Part shown: one piece after another, positions 1 through 9,105 of the stretch
Numbering within the stretch: position 1 is the stretch's first letter
Layout of the letters: the number at the start of each line of letters is the position of its first letter
Assembly: GCF_037890675.1 (NCBI RefSeq)
Contig: NZ_CP149574.1
Location: 1,922,001 to 1,986,000, forward strand
Direction: 5' to 3'
Length of the DNA stretch: 64,000 bases
Source: Methylovirgula sp. 4M-Z18
Lineage (GTDB): Bacteria > Pseudomonadota > Alphaproteobacteria > Rhizobiales > Beijerinckiaceae
Made by a program: the position numbers and the translations under genes
The notes under the pieces: model-generated
The model's input: the letters and a program-made list of their open reading frames with translations, nothing else
Told to the model about the DNA's origin: nothing
The model's database searches: none

Positions 1-1717
1 ATTGTGTGCCGTCCAACGGCCGCATAGCGCAGAAGGGCAGGCAGACCGGCGCTAAGCTATACCGCTGTTGCATTTCACGGACAGTGACCGGCGAATGCAC
101 AATCAGAGGCGAGGCGCTCTCAGCCATTTCACTCAGAAACAGAGCTTTCAGTTGGCTTTCATCGGTCAGCCAAAGGTTCAGTTCCTCTTCGCTCACCGGA
201 CGTCCAAGTTCGTGGCTGGCCAATCGCAGCGCGGCCTTCCGTCCCTTCAACGTCGCATAAAAACCAAGCATGCGTGCGTCATGAGCAATCGCTGCGCCGC
301 CATAGTCGCGCAAGAAGTCGAAGATTCGTACATGAAAATCAGAATTGCCGATGACGCCGATCACCCGATCATAGCTCGGCAGAAGATGCGGCAGGCGGCC
401 GAGCGGAAGGAGGCGGGTGGCGTTGGGCACCGGCACAGGGTTGGCGGTCTCGCTAAAAACGTCAAGTTCGACGAATTTGCCGAACTCGGCGCAGGTGCTG
501 GCGGTATAATCGGCAACCCCCGAACGGTCTGGTTGCACAGGCGATAGCAGGGCGACGCGCGGCTTCCGCCGCCCCACGACGGCGGGCGTAACAGGCACTT
601 GGCGTGCTTCGATCCGTTCCATGAACGGGGCCCAGAAGCGCTCGCCGACGGCGGCAGCGCTGAATTTGGGCCAGACGGTATTTTGTGCGGCGATTGTCGC
701 TTCGCTTGCCGCTTGATCGGCGCGCAGGTGTTCAAGCTTGGCTCGCAACGTCTGGTCGTCGTCTGGGGGAAAGCGCAGCGCGGAATCTTCCACAAGTTCA
801 AGATGCGCCGGAATGTTGGACACAAGGCATGGAACGCCCGCGGCCATCGCTTCGATGACAGGGATCGAGAAACCCTCATCATGCGACGGGCAGATGATGA
901 CGCTTGCATTGCGATAGAACGATATGAGTGCAGTATCGTCGACCGGACCTGGCACAACTACGAGATCGGCGCGTCCGCCCATGTGCTCTGCAAGGGCGCG
1001 AAATTTCTCTGCCCAATGTTGATCATAGCCGCCGCCGATGACGAGGGGTACACCGTCGCCGCTTTGCAAGGCACGGCTTGTGGCATGGGCGCGGATCACG
1101 ACCTCAGGATTCTTGCGCGGATCGCCGCCTCCCATCACCAGGATATGCTTCTGTACCTGCGGTGGCGCGGCTTCACTTGCGAAATTCTCAAACGGCGAAG
1201 GTAACGGGCAGCCCGTCACGTGAATCTGCGCAGCATCGACGCGAAGCAGTTGCATCAGATCCACTGCTGTCGCCTTCGAATTGCTGGCAAAGAGATCGTA
1301 GCGTCGCAACCAGCGCATGGCCGAAGCATATTTTAGCCGCTCGCTGCTTTCGCGCAAATATTGTTCAGGTCGGCGGTAGGGAATGAAATCGTGCACGACG
1401 CTTAAGCGCGTCACCTGCTCATCATCGACGAAACGTGCGGCAAAGAGCGGATCGTGAGTCATCGGCGAAAGCGAGATAAATCCGTCCGGGCTGCCGTTTT
1501 CGCGCGGTCCGAAAGCATAGCCATTCCAGATCACTGCATCGAGGAGATCGCGCGCTTCGGGAATGACGGGCGGCAGAGAGGGCGCAGCAAGTCCAACGAG
1601 ACGCAAGCCACGTTCGCGCGGCATCTGGCGCAGCAGTTCCAATCCGAACCGACCGACCCCGCGGCGCGCGTAATTCGGATCCTGCAAACTGCGCGTGTCC
1701 ACGACAATGGTTTTCAA
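1..1717 (-). CDS. Two-domain GT4-type glycosyltransferase (3' end outside window)
   Basis: I translated this frame directly: it stays open from a TTG codon at 1717 to the window edge, about 572 residues. It begins LKTIVVDTRSLQDPNYARRG. An AAAGGA ribosome site lies about 11 nt upstream. The first half is a complete GT-B/GT4 catalytic domain: a GGGDPRKN nucleotide-sugar loop near residues 197-203 and an E-x7-E motif (E281 and E289 in EGFSIPVIE). From about residue 390 a second glycosyltransferase N-terminal domain starts (VALLSPVQPDRSGVADY), so this is a tandem enzyme. Such proteins usually extend lipopolysaccharide, capsule or exopolysaccharide chains. The adjacent FkbM gene fits that. Donor and acceptor cannot be told. 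Confidence 0.85.
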   Translation of the reverse strand, partial: MKTIVVDTRSLQDPNYARRGVGRFGLELLRQMPRERGLRLVGLAAPSLPPVIPEARDLLDAVIWNGYAFGPRENGSPDGFISLSPMTHDPLFAARFVDDEQVTRLSVVHDFIPYRRPEQYLRESSERLKYASAMRWLRRYDLFASNSKATAVDLMQLLRVDAAQIHVTGCPLPSPFENFASEAAPPQVQKHILVMGGGDPRKNPEVVIRAHATSRALQSGDGVPLVIGGGYDQHWAEKFRALAEHMGGRADLVVVPGPVDDTALISFYRNASVIICPSHDEGFSIPVIEAMAAGVPCLVSNIPAHLELVEDSALRFPPDDDQTLRAKLEHLRADQAASEATIAAQNTVWPKFSAAAVGERFWAPFMERIEARQVPVTPAVVGRRKPRVALLSPVQPDRSGVADYTASTCAEFGKFVELDVFSETANPVPVPNATRLLPLGRLPHLLPSYDRVIGVIGNSDFHVRIFDFLRDYGGAAIAHDARMLGFYATLKGRKAALRLASHELGRPVSEEELNLWLTDESQLKALFLSEMAESASPLIVHSPVTVREMQQRYSLAPVCLPFCAMRPLDGTQ

Positions 1718-1757
1718 ATCTAAATTCGTCCTTTCAAATTCCGCGGTGCAATCGTAT

Positions 1758-3110
1758 CTATCCTGAAGATATTACATTATTATTCGCATTGTGATTTTCG
1801 GCTTTGACGCTCCCCGAATGGCCGGCGTCGAGCGCCAGGGTCATGAGGGCGACCTCCATCTCTTTCGCCAGGCGTCGAAGTTCGTCATCCCCGTTCACTT
1901 TGCCGCGCACGCCGGTCAGAATCTCGTGGCGTTCGTGTAGGAGACGTTGTTGCACATCGGCCACGATCTCGTCGCGCAGGCGCAAGAGCCGGACGTCGGC
2001 TTCCGGCGATATTCCGCCATAGAGCGCTGCCGCTTCACGGCGCAAAGCATCTTGACGAAGGCGCAGATCGTGCAATTGCGCGTTGATCTCCGCCGTCAAA
2101 AATCCGCGCAGGCGCCGTGCGATCGCTCGTACCACGGGGCGAACGGGCGCGTAAACCAGCCGCGCGAGGCTGCGGAGCAAGCCCCGGCGCGGCGGCGGCG
2201 CAGGTGCGGTTTGGGCTGCCGGTTCCGAGTTTGGAGAAGTCATCATTCGCGCAATCCGATGCTCCATATGTTTGATCGCTGCAATAAACTGCTCGCGTTC
2301 GAGGCTTAGCGCCTCTTTGACGGCCCGAGCCGTGTGCAATTCACCCTCAAGCGCCTCTTTGGCGGATTGGGCTGTCCGCTGTTCGTCTGCAACGCGGGCT
2401 GCAAGCTCGTCGCGCTGCGCGCGCATGTCGTCCAGCATGCCCCTTGGCGCCATGTCATAGCGCATGGCGTTGTCAAGCACGTTGACCGGCGCGCTAAAAT
2501 GCTGCTTGAGACGATCGTGCTCCTCTTCCGGGACATAATAGCAATTGACCCCGTCGAAGTGGACCCGCATATAGCCTTGCTCGAGGAGTATCGGCTCCCA
2601 AGCCTCATTTGCGAGAATGTTGCTCCAGGTCTTGGTCGCCTCGAAGATCAGCACGCGTGGCCGCAGGTTGCGCCAATTGGTCGAACGCACGATGACCTCT
2701 TCCGCGCCCTCGACATCGATTTTGATGAAATCGATGGGCCGGCCTTTGGCGTGATCGCGGACGATGTTTTCGAGCGTGTCGCATGGAATGCGGCGTCCGC
2801 CGCTGGCTTCCGGATCGACATGCGACAGGCCGCCATCCTCGGTATCGTCGACAAACGATACCTCGCCCTTATAGTCCATCACCGCCATGCGCAGATTGAT
2901 GTCGCGCGGGCGCTGTGCGGCGAGTTCTTCAAAAACGGGGCCGGGCTCAATATTGATCCCGCTCCAGTCGCGGTCATAGAGCGCCTTGGTTACCGAGCCG
3001 TGGACCGGATGATAAGCGCCGACGTCGACGTAAAAGCCCGTGCCCTGTCCACCGAAAACGCGCGCCAGCAGGACATCTTCGTAATTTTGGGCATAGGAGA
3101 TGAACATCAT
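1758..3110 (-). CDS. FkbM-family SAM methyltransferase with long helical C-terminal tail
   Basis: 450 aa. Residues 1-200 form the FkbM methyltransferase fold: SYAQNYEDVLL at the N-terminus, the SAM-binding strand FYVDVGAYHP, and the FIKIDVEGAEE motif. From about residue 205 to 290 the chain is rich in E, R, A and Q and looks coiled-coil. A proline and basic linker follows (near 290-325) and then a second helical stretch. FkbM enzymes O-methylate sugars or other small molecules. It reads in the same direction as the two-domain glycosyltransferase, 40 bp upstream of it, so the two probably form a polysaccharide modification operon. The helical tail roughly doubles the usual domain length and may tether the enzyme to a partner. 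The start could be either of the first two methionines. Confidence 0.85.
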   Translation of the reverse strand: MMFISYAQNYEDVLLARVFGGQGTGFYVDVGAYHPVHGSVTKALYDRDWSGINIEPGPVFEELAAQRPRDINLRMAVMDYKGEVSFVDDTEDGGLSHVDPEASGGRRIPCDTLENIVRDHAKGRPIDFIKIDVEGAEEVIVRSTNWRNLRPRVLIFEATKTWSNILANEAWEPILLEQGYMRVHFDGVNCYYVPEEEHDRLKQHFSAPVNVLDNAMRYDMAPRGMLDDMRAQRDELAARVADEQRTAQSAKEALEGELHTARAVKEALSLEREQFIAAIKHMEHRIARMMTSPNSEPAAQTAPAPPPRRGLLRSLARLVYAPVRPVVRAIARRLRGFLTAEINAQLHDLRLRQDALRREAAALYGGISPEADVRLLRLRDEIVADVQQRLLHERHEILTGVRGKVNGDDELRRLAKEMEVALMTLALDAGHSGSVKAENHNANNNVISSG

Positions 3111-3559
3111 AGGACGTCTACGATCCAGCTCGATTTAAACGACCACGACAGGAGTCAGGCTCTTGCTCAGCGGAGTAAGTGGAGTGTGTGTGTGCCAGCT
3201 AGACCCGATATGTTACCAAGAGTCAATGTTCGGGCCGGCCTGCTGGACGCGAGGCTTGACGCTGATTCTGCGGGCCGCGAGGGAAGCCGTCGGCCGTCTG
3301 GCAAGCCACTGAAATCCTTAACCATTTCGTGGCTCCACAGGACCGGATTGAGCCGAGAGCAGCCTGGGGGGTGAGGGCGGTCACGGACGCGTTGTTTGAC
3401 GTGCCCGACTGTTGTCGCCGGCATAAAGACATGAGCCGCTTGCCCATTTCGGCACCCGCAAAAAGAAGCGGCGCCACTGCGGGGGCCGCTCGACGGACTC
3501 TTGCTCGAAATCTTGTCCCGAGACCCATAGTTTGTCTCTAACCGAGAAGTTGGCATTGA

Positions 3560-3842
3560 TATTCTTGGGAAATTTCTCGGCATCTTATGCGAACGGCGCG
3601 AGCGCGCACTCAAGCCGCTCGCGCCCTCTTCGCGAAACCGCGCCAGCCATTTGTAGCCGGTCTTCGTACTGATCCCGAAGCGCCGGCATAAGGCTCGGAC
3701 ATTGCTTCCCTCCCGGCCCGCAAGGGATACAAATTCCGCCCGCAAATCACCCGTCGACATCGGTCCCCACCCCATCGCCCGCTCCCTTTAGATCGGGCAA
3801 AATGTGTTACCTATGTCTCCGAACAGGTGTTACCCATGTCTC
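3560..3842 (-). mobile_element. Truncated IS481-type insertion sequence (5' end and N-terminal HTH of transposase)
   Basis: The reading frame from 3775 starts MGWGPMSTGDLRAEFVSLAG and continues RALCRRFGISTKTGYKWLARF, the N-terminal helix-turn-helix of IS481-family transposases. It matches only to about residue 70; the DDE catalytic core is absent and the frame then runs into unrelated sequence. Upstream lies a tandem repeat resembling an IS terminus. This is a non-functional remnant. The 3111-3560 stretch to its left holds no convincing gene, only a further IS-like motif (CCATAGTTTGTC at 3525-3536) that recurs on the other strand near 14.02 kb. Confidence 0.7.
3804..3842. repeat. Tandem terminal repeat of the IS remnant
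   Basis: Two direct copies of GTGTTACCYATGTCTC, at 3804-3819 and 3827-3842, lie 23 bp apart just upstream of the truncated transposase start. Tandem transposase-binding units of this kind occur at IS481-family ends. This marks the outer boundary of the remnant. Confidence 0.55.
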
Positions 3843-3943
3843 CCGCCCATACAGGATGCCAGGTCGGATGGGCACTCTATAAATCCCTAAGGGGCAGGAG
3901 GGACGTAACCTCTTACGGCAACATTCCCCTCTCAGTCTTGGCG

Positions 3944-4135
3944 CTACTTCACCGTAAGCGCAAAGCCGTTGAGGTCTGCGCCTACGATCGCGCCAGCGGA
4001 ATCGCCCGCAGGGGGCAGCACCGCGCCATTCTGGTTGGTCGGCACGATCGCCTGCGCGCTGCGCACGATCGCCGCTCCCGCGTGGCCTGCAGCAAACGTC
4101 CGACGCACGGCGGATGCGGCTCACGACGCCGTGGA
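3944..4135 (-). pseudogene. C-terminal fragment of an unrecognised protein
   Basis: One minus-strand frame reads FAAGHAGAAIVRSAQAIVP and ends NGFALTVK before a TAG stop at 3944-3946. It has no start codon or ribosome site and is open for only about 60 codons, so it looks like the tail of a decayed or truncated gene beside the IS remnant. The family was not recognised. Confidence 0.25.
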
Positions 4136-4314
4136 AGCGCGTCTCGGAGGCGCCAAACGAGAACCCATAGCCAAGGCCGCCGATGTTAGGCGGTTATAGC
4201 CTGCCATGGAAATATGTCGTCCAATACCGAAGTTTGACCCTACGGCGGAGAAAACTGACTCGATTTTCAGAGAAGGCTGGCTTTTTTGCTTTTGGGTCAC
4301 CTATGGTTTGCGTC

Positions 4315-5343
4315 TCAGATATTCTCCGGCAAGAATATATCGAACGGCAGGAAAGTCTGGCCCGGAACGGCGGTGACGTCGCCCTCAACCGCGCGCGCCA
4401 TAAGATCAATCAGTTCACGACAAAGACGCGGCAACGGCACGGAGAGAACCATGGTGATCAGGTTTTCGGCGAGCGCCGCGCGCGATTCGGGCAGGAGTTC
4501 GTTGCAGATCGTCACGAGATCGCGGGCCGGACTGGCCTCACGTAACGCACGGATGGCGCCCTCCATACCGCCTCCAGCCACGTAACATCCAATGAGATCC
4601 GGATGCCGCTCCAATAAAGCCAAAATCGCCTCGTGGGTGATTTGCCCCGTCTCGAGGTTGATCATCGTGTCGAGCACCGTGAAGTCCGGCGCCTGCTCGC
4701 GGAAGAAGGCGCGAAAGCCGATTTCTCGTAACTCGTGGCCATGAAACCGATGGCTACCGACAAAAAGTGCAACCTTGCCAGGGCGTTTCGCGCCTTTTGC
4801 GATCATCCACGCAGCGGTGCGCCCGACTTTTCGATTGTCGAGACCGATGTAGGCTTGGCGCACACCCGCCGCGAAGTCGGACAGCAATGAAAACACCGGA
4901 ATCTGCCGGTCCTGAAGCGCCTGCACCGCAGCTGTGAGGGTAGGGTGGTCGGGTGCGACCAGCGCCACGGCACGCACGCGCTTGGCGAGGGCGTTGAGGC
5001 GGGCGACGATCTCGTCGGGGGAGAGATTCGGGACGTAGTCGATGAGCGGCAGCGCCCGGAATTGTGTCGTTTCGGCTGCTGCCGTTTCGATCTCCCGGGC
5101 AAACTCCCGATAGAAGGTCTGATGCGGCAGAAGCAGGAACCCCAGCCGATGTTCTGGCCGGTCATGCGAGATGCGTTGGCCAATCAGCCCTGCGGCGTGG
5201 AAGCCAATATGCTTGGCCGCCTCCAACACGCGATGCGCCGTTGCTTCGCGGACCGGCAATCGGCCGTTGAGCACACGATCGACAGTTGCGACACTGACGC
5301 CGGCGGCTTGTGCCAGATCGGTGACGGTTGGCCGCTTGGCCAT
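4315..5343 (-). CDS. LacI-family transcriptional regulator
   Basis: 342 aa, the usual LacI-family length. Residues 1-55 are the DNA-binding region (PTVTDLAQAAGVSVATVDRV plus hinge); the rest is a periplasmic-binding-protein-like effector domain typical for sugars, cyclitols or related ligands. It is transcribed divergently from the mocD-like operon that starts at 5508. The 164-bp gap between them carries inverted repeats suited to an operator, so it most likely controls that operon and itself in response to the operon's substrate. The HTH has D instead of the common S before RVLN, as in a subset of LacI proteins. Confidence 0.9.
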   Translation of the reverse strand: MAKRPTVTDLAQAAGVSVATVDRVLNGRLPVREATAHRVLEAAKHIGFHAAGLIGQRISHDRPEHRLGFLLLPHQTFYREFAREIETAAAETTQFRALPLIDYVPNLSPDEIVARLNALAKRVRAVALVAPDHPTLTAAVQALQDRQIPVFSLLSDFAAGVRQAYIGLDNRKVGRTAAWMIAKGAKRPGKVALFVGSHRFHGHELREIGFRAFFREQAPDFTVLDTMINLETGQITHEAILALLERHPDLIGCYVAGGGMEGAIRALREASPARDLVTICNELLPESRAALAENLITMVLSVPLPRLCRELIDLMARAVEGDVTAVPGQTFLPFDIFLPENI

Positions 5344-5353
5344 AAGATCTCCT

Positions 5354-5407
5354 TTGATAAAAATCTATCAAACTAGCAAAGCACAAAATGATTGAAATTG
5401 ATAGATT
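5354..5407. promoter_or_regulatory. Candidate operators between the LacI-type gene and the mocD-like operon
   Basis: TTGATA and TATCAA form an inverted repeat with a 6-nt spacer at 5354-5371, directly upstream of the regulator start. AATCTATCAA at 5362-5371 is also repeated perfectly in inverted orientation as TTGATAGATT at 5398-5407. Paired half-sites in the divergent promoter region are what a LacI dimer or tetramer would need. Protein binding is inferred. Confidence 0.5.
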
Positions 5408-5507
5408 ATACTTCATTGCCATTGAGGGTGACGGCGGTTTGAGCAATATTTGACCATCAGATCCGACAAGATGAACCGGGGCTGATGGCCCGCCAACGGA
5501 GTTGAAG

Positions 5508-6620
5508 ATGAGCGCTACGCTTCCTGCGGGCGATTACCGGCCCACGCGCCGCGATTACAGCCTGCTCGGCCACGACGCAAAACTCGCCGTCGAGACCGGT
5601 TTGTCCGCGGCCGAATGGTATCACACCGATATCCCGCGCAAGCAGATGAAGGAGCTGATGAAGCGTGAGGACGCGCCTGCGATCCGCGACACCCTGATTT
5701 GGCTGACGGCCTTTGCCGTCAGTGCCGCCGGCGGCATCTGGTTTTGGGGCACCTGGTGGTGCGTCCCTTTCTTCCTCGCGTACGGCGTGCTCTATGGCTC
5801 TTCCACGGACTCGCGTTGGCACGAATGCGGACACGGCACGGCGTTCAAGACGCAGTGGATGAACAACGCTGTCTATCAGGTCGCTTGCTTCATGATCATG
5901 CGAAATCCTGTGACGTGGCGCTGGAGCCATACCCGCCACCACACCGATACGATCATCGTCGGGCGCGACCCTGAGATTGCGGTGATGCGCCCGCCGAACC
6001 TGGCTCGGGTGATCCTCAATTTCTTTGGCATTGTCGATGCGTGGCATGCGATGACGGACATGATTCGCAACGCCTTTGGCGGCCTGAGCGCCGAAGAGAA
6101 GAGCTTCGTGCCGGAGATGGAGCAGGCGAGGGCGGTGCGCATCGCGCGCATCTGGACGGCCATCTATGCCGCGACGATTGCGCTGGCGATCTATTTCCAT
6201 TCCCTGTTGCCGCTGATGCTGATCGGCCTTCCCCGGCTATACGGCGCATGGCACCATGTCATGACCGGCTTGCTGCAGCACGGCGGCTTGGCAGATAACG
6301 TGACCGACCATCGGCTCAACAGCCGCACGGTGCTGATGAACCCGGTGAGCCGCTTCATCTATTGGAACATGAACTATCATGTTGAGCACCACATGTTTCC
6401 GATGGTGCCCTATCACGCGCTGCCCAAGCTGCACGAAATGATCAAGCACGACCTGCCGGCACCGACCACGTCCATCCTGGCCGGCTATCGCGAAATGATC
6501 CCGGCCTTTCTGCGGCAGTTGCGGCACGAGGATTATTTTCTGAGACGTGAACTGCCCCCGACGGCAAAGCCCTACAAGGAAGAATTTCACGCTGAGCCGT
6601 CCGTGCGGGCTGCCGAATAA
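5508..6620 (+). CDS. mocD: Fatty-acid-desaturase-family membrane di-iron hydroxylase, MocD-like
   Basis: 370 aa from ATG 5508, chosen because GGAG at 5498-5501 sits 6 nt upstream (an in-frame TTG at 5502 is less likely). Three histidine clusters bind the di-iron centre: HECGH, HTRHH and, near the C-terminus, HVEHH. Hydrophobic segments lie between them, so it is an inner-membrane enzyme. The following genes encode a Rieske ferredoxin and a ferredoxin reductase, giving a complete three-part oxygenase. In rhizobial rhizopine catabolism the same trio, MocDEF, removes the O-methyl group of 3-O-methyl-scyllo-inosamine. The C1-folate genes downstream fit a demethylase rather than a lipid desaturase. 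The substrate is unproven. Confidence 0.82.
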   Translation: MSATLPAGDYRPTRRDYSLLGHDAKLAVETGLSAAEWYHTDIPRKQMKELMKREDAPAIRDTLIWLTAFAVSAAGGIWFWGTWWCVPFFLAYGVLYGSSTDSRWHECGHGTAFKTQWMNNAVYQVACFMIMRNPVTWRWSHTRHHTDTIIVGRDPEIAVMRPPNLARVILNFFGIVDAWHAMTDMIRNAFGGLSAEEKSFVPEMEQARAVRIARIWTAIYAATIALAIYFHSLLPLMLIGLPRLYGAWHHVMTGLLQHGGLADNVTDHRLNSRTVLMNPVSRFIYWNMNYHVEHHMFPMVPYHALPKLHEMIKHDLPAPTTSILAGYREMIPAFLRQLRHEDYFLRRELPPTAKPYKEEFHAEPSVRAAE

Positions 6621-6681
6621 GGGCAAGCGGGCCACGAGAAACACGGTCGGTCTTTCGCACAATCACAGGAGGAAATCACCC

Positions 6682-6999
6682 ATGAGCGCAAATTGGATTG
6701 AGGTCTGTGCGGCGGACGAAATCGACGAGGAAGATGTCATCCGCTTCGACCATGCGGGGCGCACCTTCGCGGTTTACCGCAGTCCCGAAGACACGTTTCA
6801 TGCCACGGACGGGCTCTGCACGCACGAACAGATCCATCTTGCCGACGGGCTTGTGATGGACAACATCATCGAATGCCCGAAGCACAATGGCCGCTTTAAC
6901 TACAAGACCGGCGAGGCCAAGGGCGCGCCCGTCTGCGTGAACCTCAAAACCTATGCCGTCAAGGTTGAAGGCGGCACGGTTTTCATCGCTCTGACGTGA
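6682..6999 (+). CDS. mocE: Rieske-type [2Fe-2S] ferredoxin, MocE-like
   Basis: 105 aa, from ATG 6682 with a strong AGGAGG site. Cluster ligands are visible as C-x-H (CTH in GLCTHEQ) and C-x2-H (CPKH). It is a small soluble electron carrier of the type found in oxygenase systems, expected to pass electrons from the reductase 10 bp downstream to the di-iron hydroxylase upstream. It is part of the LacI-controlled operon. Confidence 0.9.
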   Translation: MSANWIEVCAADEIDEEDVIRFDHAGRTFAVYRSPEDTFHATDGLCTHEQIHLADGLVMDNIIECPKHNGRFNYKTGEAKGAPVCVNLKTYAVKVEGGTVFIALT

Positions 7000-7009
7000 G
7001 GATCGTATC

Positions 7010-8236
7010 ATGGCGAATTTCGTCATTGTCGGTGCGGGCGAGTGCGGCGCGCGTGCGGCCTTCGCGTTGCGCGACAAGGGCTTCGACGGTTCGATCACGC
7101 TGATTGGAAGCGAGGCAGTTCTCCCCTATGAGCGCCCGCCGCTTTCCAAGGAGGCGCTGGTTGGTGGCACCGCACCGAAATTCGTGGCCGATCCGCAACG
7201 CTATGTAGACGCGCGCATCGACGTTCTTTCTGGCCGGACGGTGACGGCCATCGACCGGTCCGCAAGGCGCGTCATCCTGTCCGACGGCACTTCACTTCCC
7301 TATGACAAGCTGTTGCTGTCGACCGGCGCGCGGGCGCGCCCGTTGCCAGGCACATCAACGGACGGCGAACGTATCGTGACCTTACGCAGCCATGACGATG
7401 CTTGCGCCATCCGCGCGCGGCTCATCGAAGGCGAGCATGTCGCCATCCTCGGCGGGGGCTTCATCGGTCTCGAGCTTGCGGCAAGCGCTAGAAAGCTCGG
7501 TGCGAAGGTGATCCTGCTCGAAGGCCTGCCGCGCATTCTCTCGCGCGGCGTTCCGGCCGAAATCGCCGCCATCGTCGCCGAGCGCCACGCCGCGGAAGGC
7601 GTCGAGATTCGGTGCGGCGCGAAGGTGGCCGGCATAGAGGAGCGTCCCGACGAGGTCCGCATCACGCTGGACGACGGCCGCGTGGTGTCAACCGCTCTGC
7701 TTGTCGTCGGTATCGGCGCGACGCCGAACACCGAATTGGCGCAGGCCGCCGGCCTGGCGACAGACAACGGCATCGCTGTCGATGCGCTGTTGCGGACGTC
7801 GGACCCGGATATTTTCGCGGCAGGCGACTGCACGTCCTTTCCGCTCGCGCTTTATGGCGGGCGCAGGGTTCGTCTCGAATCCTGGCGCAACGCGCAGGAG
7901 CAGGGCGTTCTCGCGGCGACGAACATGCTTGGCGGATCGGAACCGGCTGCCGCCGTGCCCTGGTTCTGGTCGGACCAGTACGACCTCACCCTGCAGATCG
8001 CGGGACTTGCCGACGGCGCCGCGACGATCGTGCGCCGCGATACGGGTGAGGGGGCCTTCATCCTCTTCCATCTCGATGCCGAAGGCCGCTTGATCGCGGC
8101 GAGCGGTATCGGACCGGGTAATGCGATTGCCCGCGACATTCGCCTGGCCGAAATGCTGATTGCCGCACGTGCCCATCCCAATCCCGCCGACCTCGCCTCG
8201 CCCGAGACAAAACTCAAGAAACTGCTCGCCGCCTGA
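7010..8236 (+). CDS. mocF: FAD-dependent ferredoxin reductase, MocF-like
   Basis: 408 aa, full length for the family. An N-terminal Rossmann motif (VIVGAGECGARAA) binds FAD, PYERPPLSK is the family signature, a second GGGFIGLE motif binds NAD(P)H, and DIFAAGDC is the late FAD motif. It resembles reductases that serve ferredoxins, putidaredoxin or rubredoxin. It starts 10 bp after the Rieske ferredoxin gene and should reduce that protein with NAD(P)H for the hydroxylase. Confidence 0.9.
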   Translation: MANFVIVGAGECGARAAFALRDKGFDGSITLIGSEAVLPYERPPLSKEALVGGTAPKFVADPQRYVDARIDVLSGRTVTAIDRSARRVILSDGTSLPYDKLLLSTGARARPLPGTSTDGERIVTLRSHDDACAIRARLIEGEHVAILGGGFIGLELAASARKLGAKVILLEGLPRILSRGVPAEIAAIVAERHAAEGVEIRCGAKVAGIEERPDEVRITLDDGRVVSTALLVVGIGATPNTELAQAAGLATDNGIAVDALLRTSDPDIFAAGDCTSFPLALYGGRRVRLESWRNAQEQGVLAATNMLGGSEPAAAVPWFWSDQYDLTLQIAGLADGAATIVRRDTGEGAFILFHLDAEGRLIAASGIGPGNAIARDIRLAEMLIAARAHPNPADLASPETKLKKLLAA

Positions 8237-8253
8237 ACGGCGTATTCTGGGAG

Positions 8254-9060
8254 ATGACAGTGAAGACGAACAAGAGACCAACGGTCGCCGACCTTCAGGC
8301 AATGAAGGGCAAGCGCCAGCTCACGATGTTGCGTGTTGTCACGTTGGAGGAGGCGGCCGCCGCCGAACAGGCCGGCATCGACCTCGTCTCTGTGCCGCCA
8401 GCGTTGCTTGGGGCCGCGTTCCGAGAGGCGGCGCCGACAGTCTTCGCCTTTCCTGGCCTCGAATACGGCGATTTCATCACGGCGGACGATTATCTGCGCG
8501 GCGCCTTTCAAGCGATGCGGGCGGGCGGCGACGCGGTCTATTGCGCCGCGGGCCTGTCGACCGTGCGGCGCTTGCGCGAAGAGGGCATTCCAGTCTGCGG
8601 CCATGTCGGCCTCATCCCCTCCAAGGCAACATGGACGGGTGGCTTCAAGGCCGTCGGCAAGACGGCGGAAAGCGCCTTGGAGATCTGGCGTCAGGTCAAG
8701 GCACTGGAAGAGGCCGGCGCCTTTGCCGCAGAAATCGAGGTAGTGCCCGGCGAGGTTGCTGCCGCAATCAGTGCAAAGACCTCGCTCGTCATGCTGTCGA
8801 TGGGCGCTGGAACGGGCTGTGATGCGCAGTATCTCTTCGCCGAGGATGTGCTTGGCCAAAACCGCAACCATTATCCGCGCCATGCCAAGGTTTATCGCAA
8901 CTTCGCCGCCGAATACGACCGGCTGCAGCAGGAACGGATCGCCGCTTTCCGCGAATATGCCGAGGACGTGCGGTCCGGCGCCTATCCAGAACAGGCGCAT
9001 ATGGTCGGTATCGAGCCGTCGCAGCTCAAAGAGTTCCTGCAACATGTCGCGAAACAATGA
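8254..9060 (+). CDS. Divergent ketopantoate hydroxymethyltransferase (PanB) paralogue, PEP mutase/isocitrate lyase superfamily
   Basis: 268 aa. The central GIPVCGHVGLIPSKAT segment and the C-terminal RNFAAEYDRLQ...GAYPEQAH region match PanB, which moves a hydroxymethyl group between methylene-tetrahydrofolate and 2-oxoisovalerate. A glutamate in the EVVP context (E162) corresponds to the PanB general base. By eye alignment to E. coli PanB, the three acidic residues around the metal (its D45, D84, E114) are replaced by neutral residues here. It is therefore unlikely to be the biosynthetic enzyme. Between an oxygenase and the PurU/FolD genes it may handle the released C1 unit, for instance by retro-aldol transfer to tetrahydrofolate. 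That role is inferred. Confidence 0.75.
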   Translation: MTVKTNKRPTVADLQAMKGKRQLTMLRVVTLEEAAAAEQAGIDLVSVPPALLGAAFREAAPTVFAFPGLEYGDFITADDYLRGAFQAMRAGGDAVYCAAGLSTVRRLREEGIPVCGHVGLIPSKATWTGGFKAVGKTAESALEIWRQVKALEEAGAFAAEIEVVPGEVAAAISAKTSLVMLSMGAGTGCDAQYLFAEDVLGQNRNHYPRHAKVYRNFAAEYDRLQQERIAAFREYAEDVRSGAYPEQAHMVGIEPSQLKEFLQHVAKQ

Positions 9061-9105
9061 CCGGTCAGGCGACCGATTATTCGATGGGCGAAAGATGAAA
9101 TTCCG

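Noticed and set aside
68-1723. Several plus-strand open frames over the first 1.7 kb
   Set aside because: They are shadows of the minus-strand glycosyltransferase, which starts with TTG and runs off the window.
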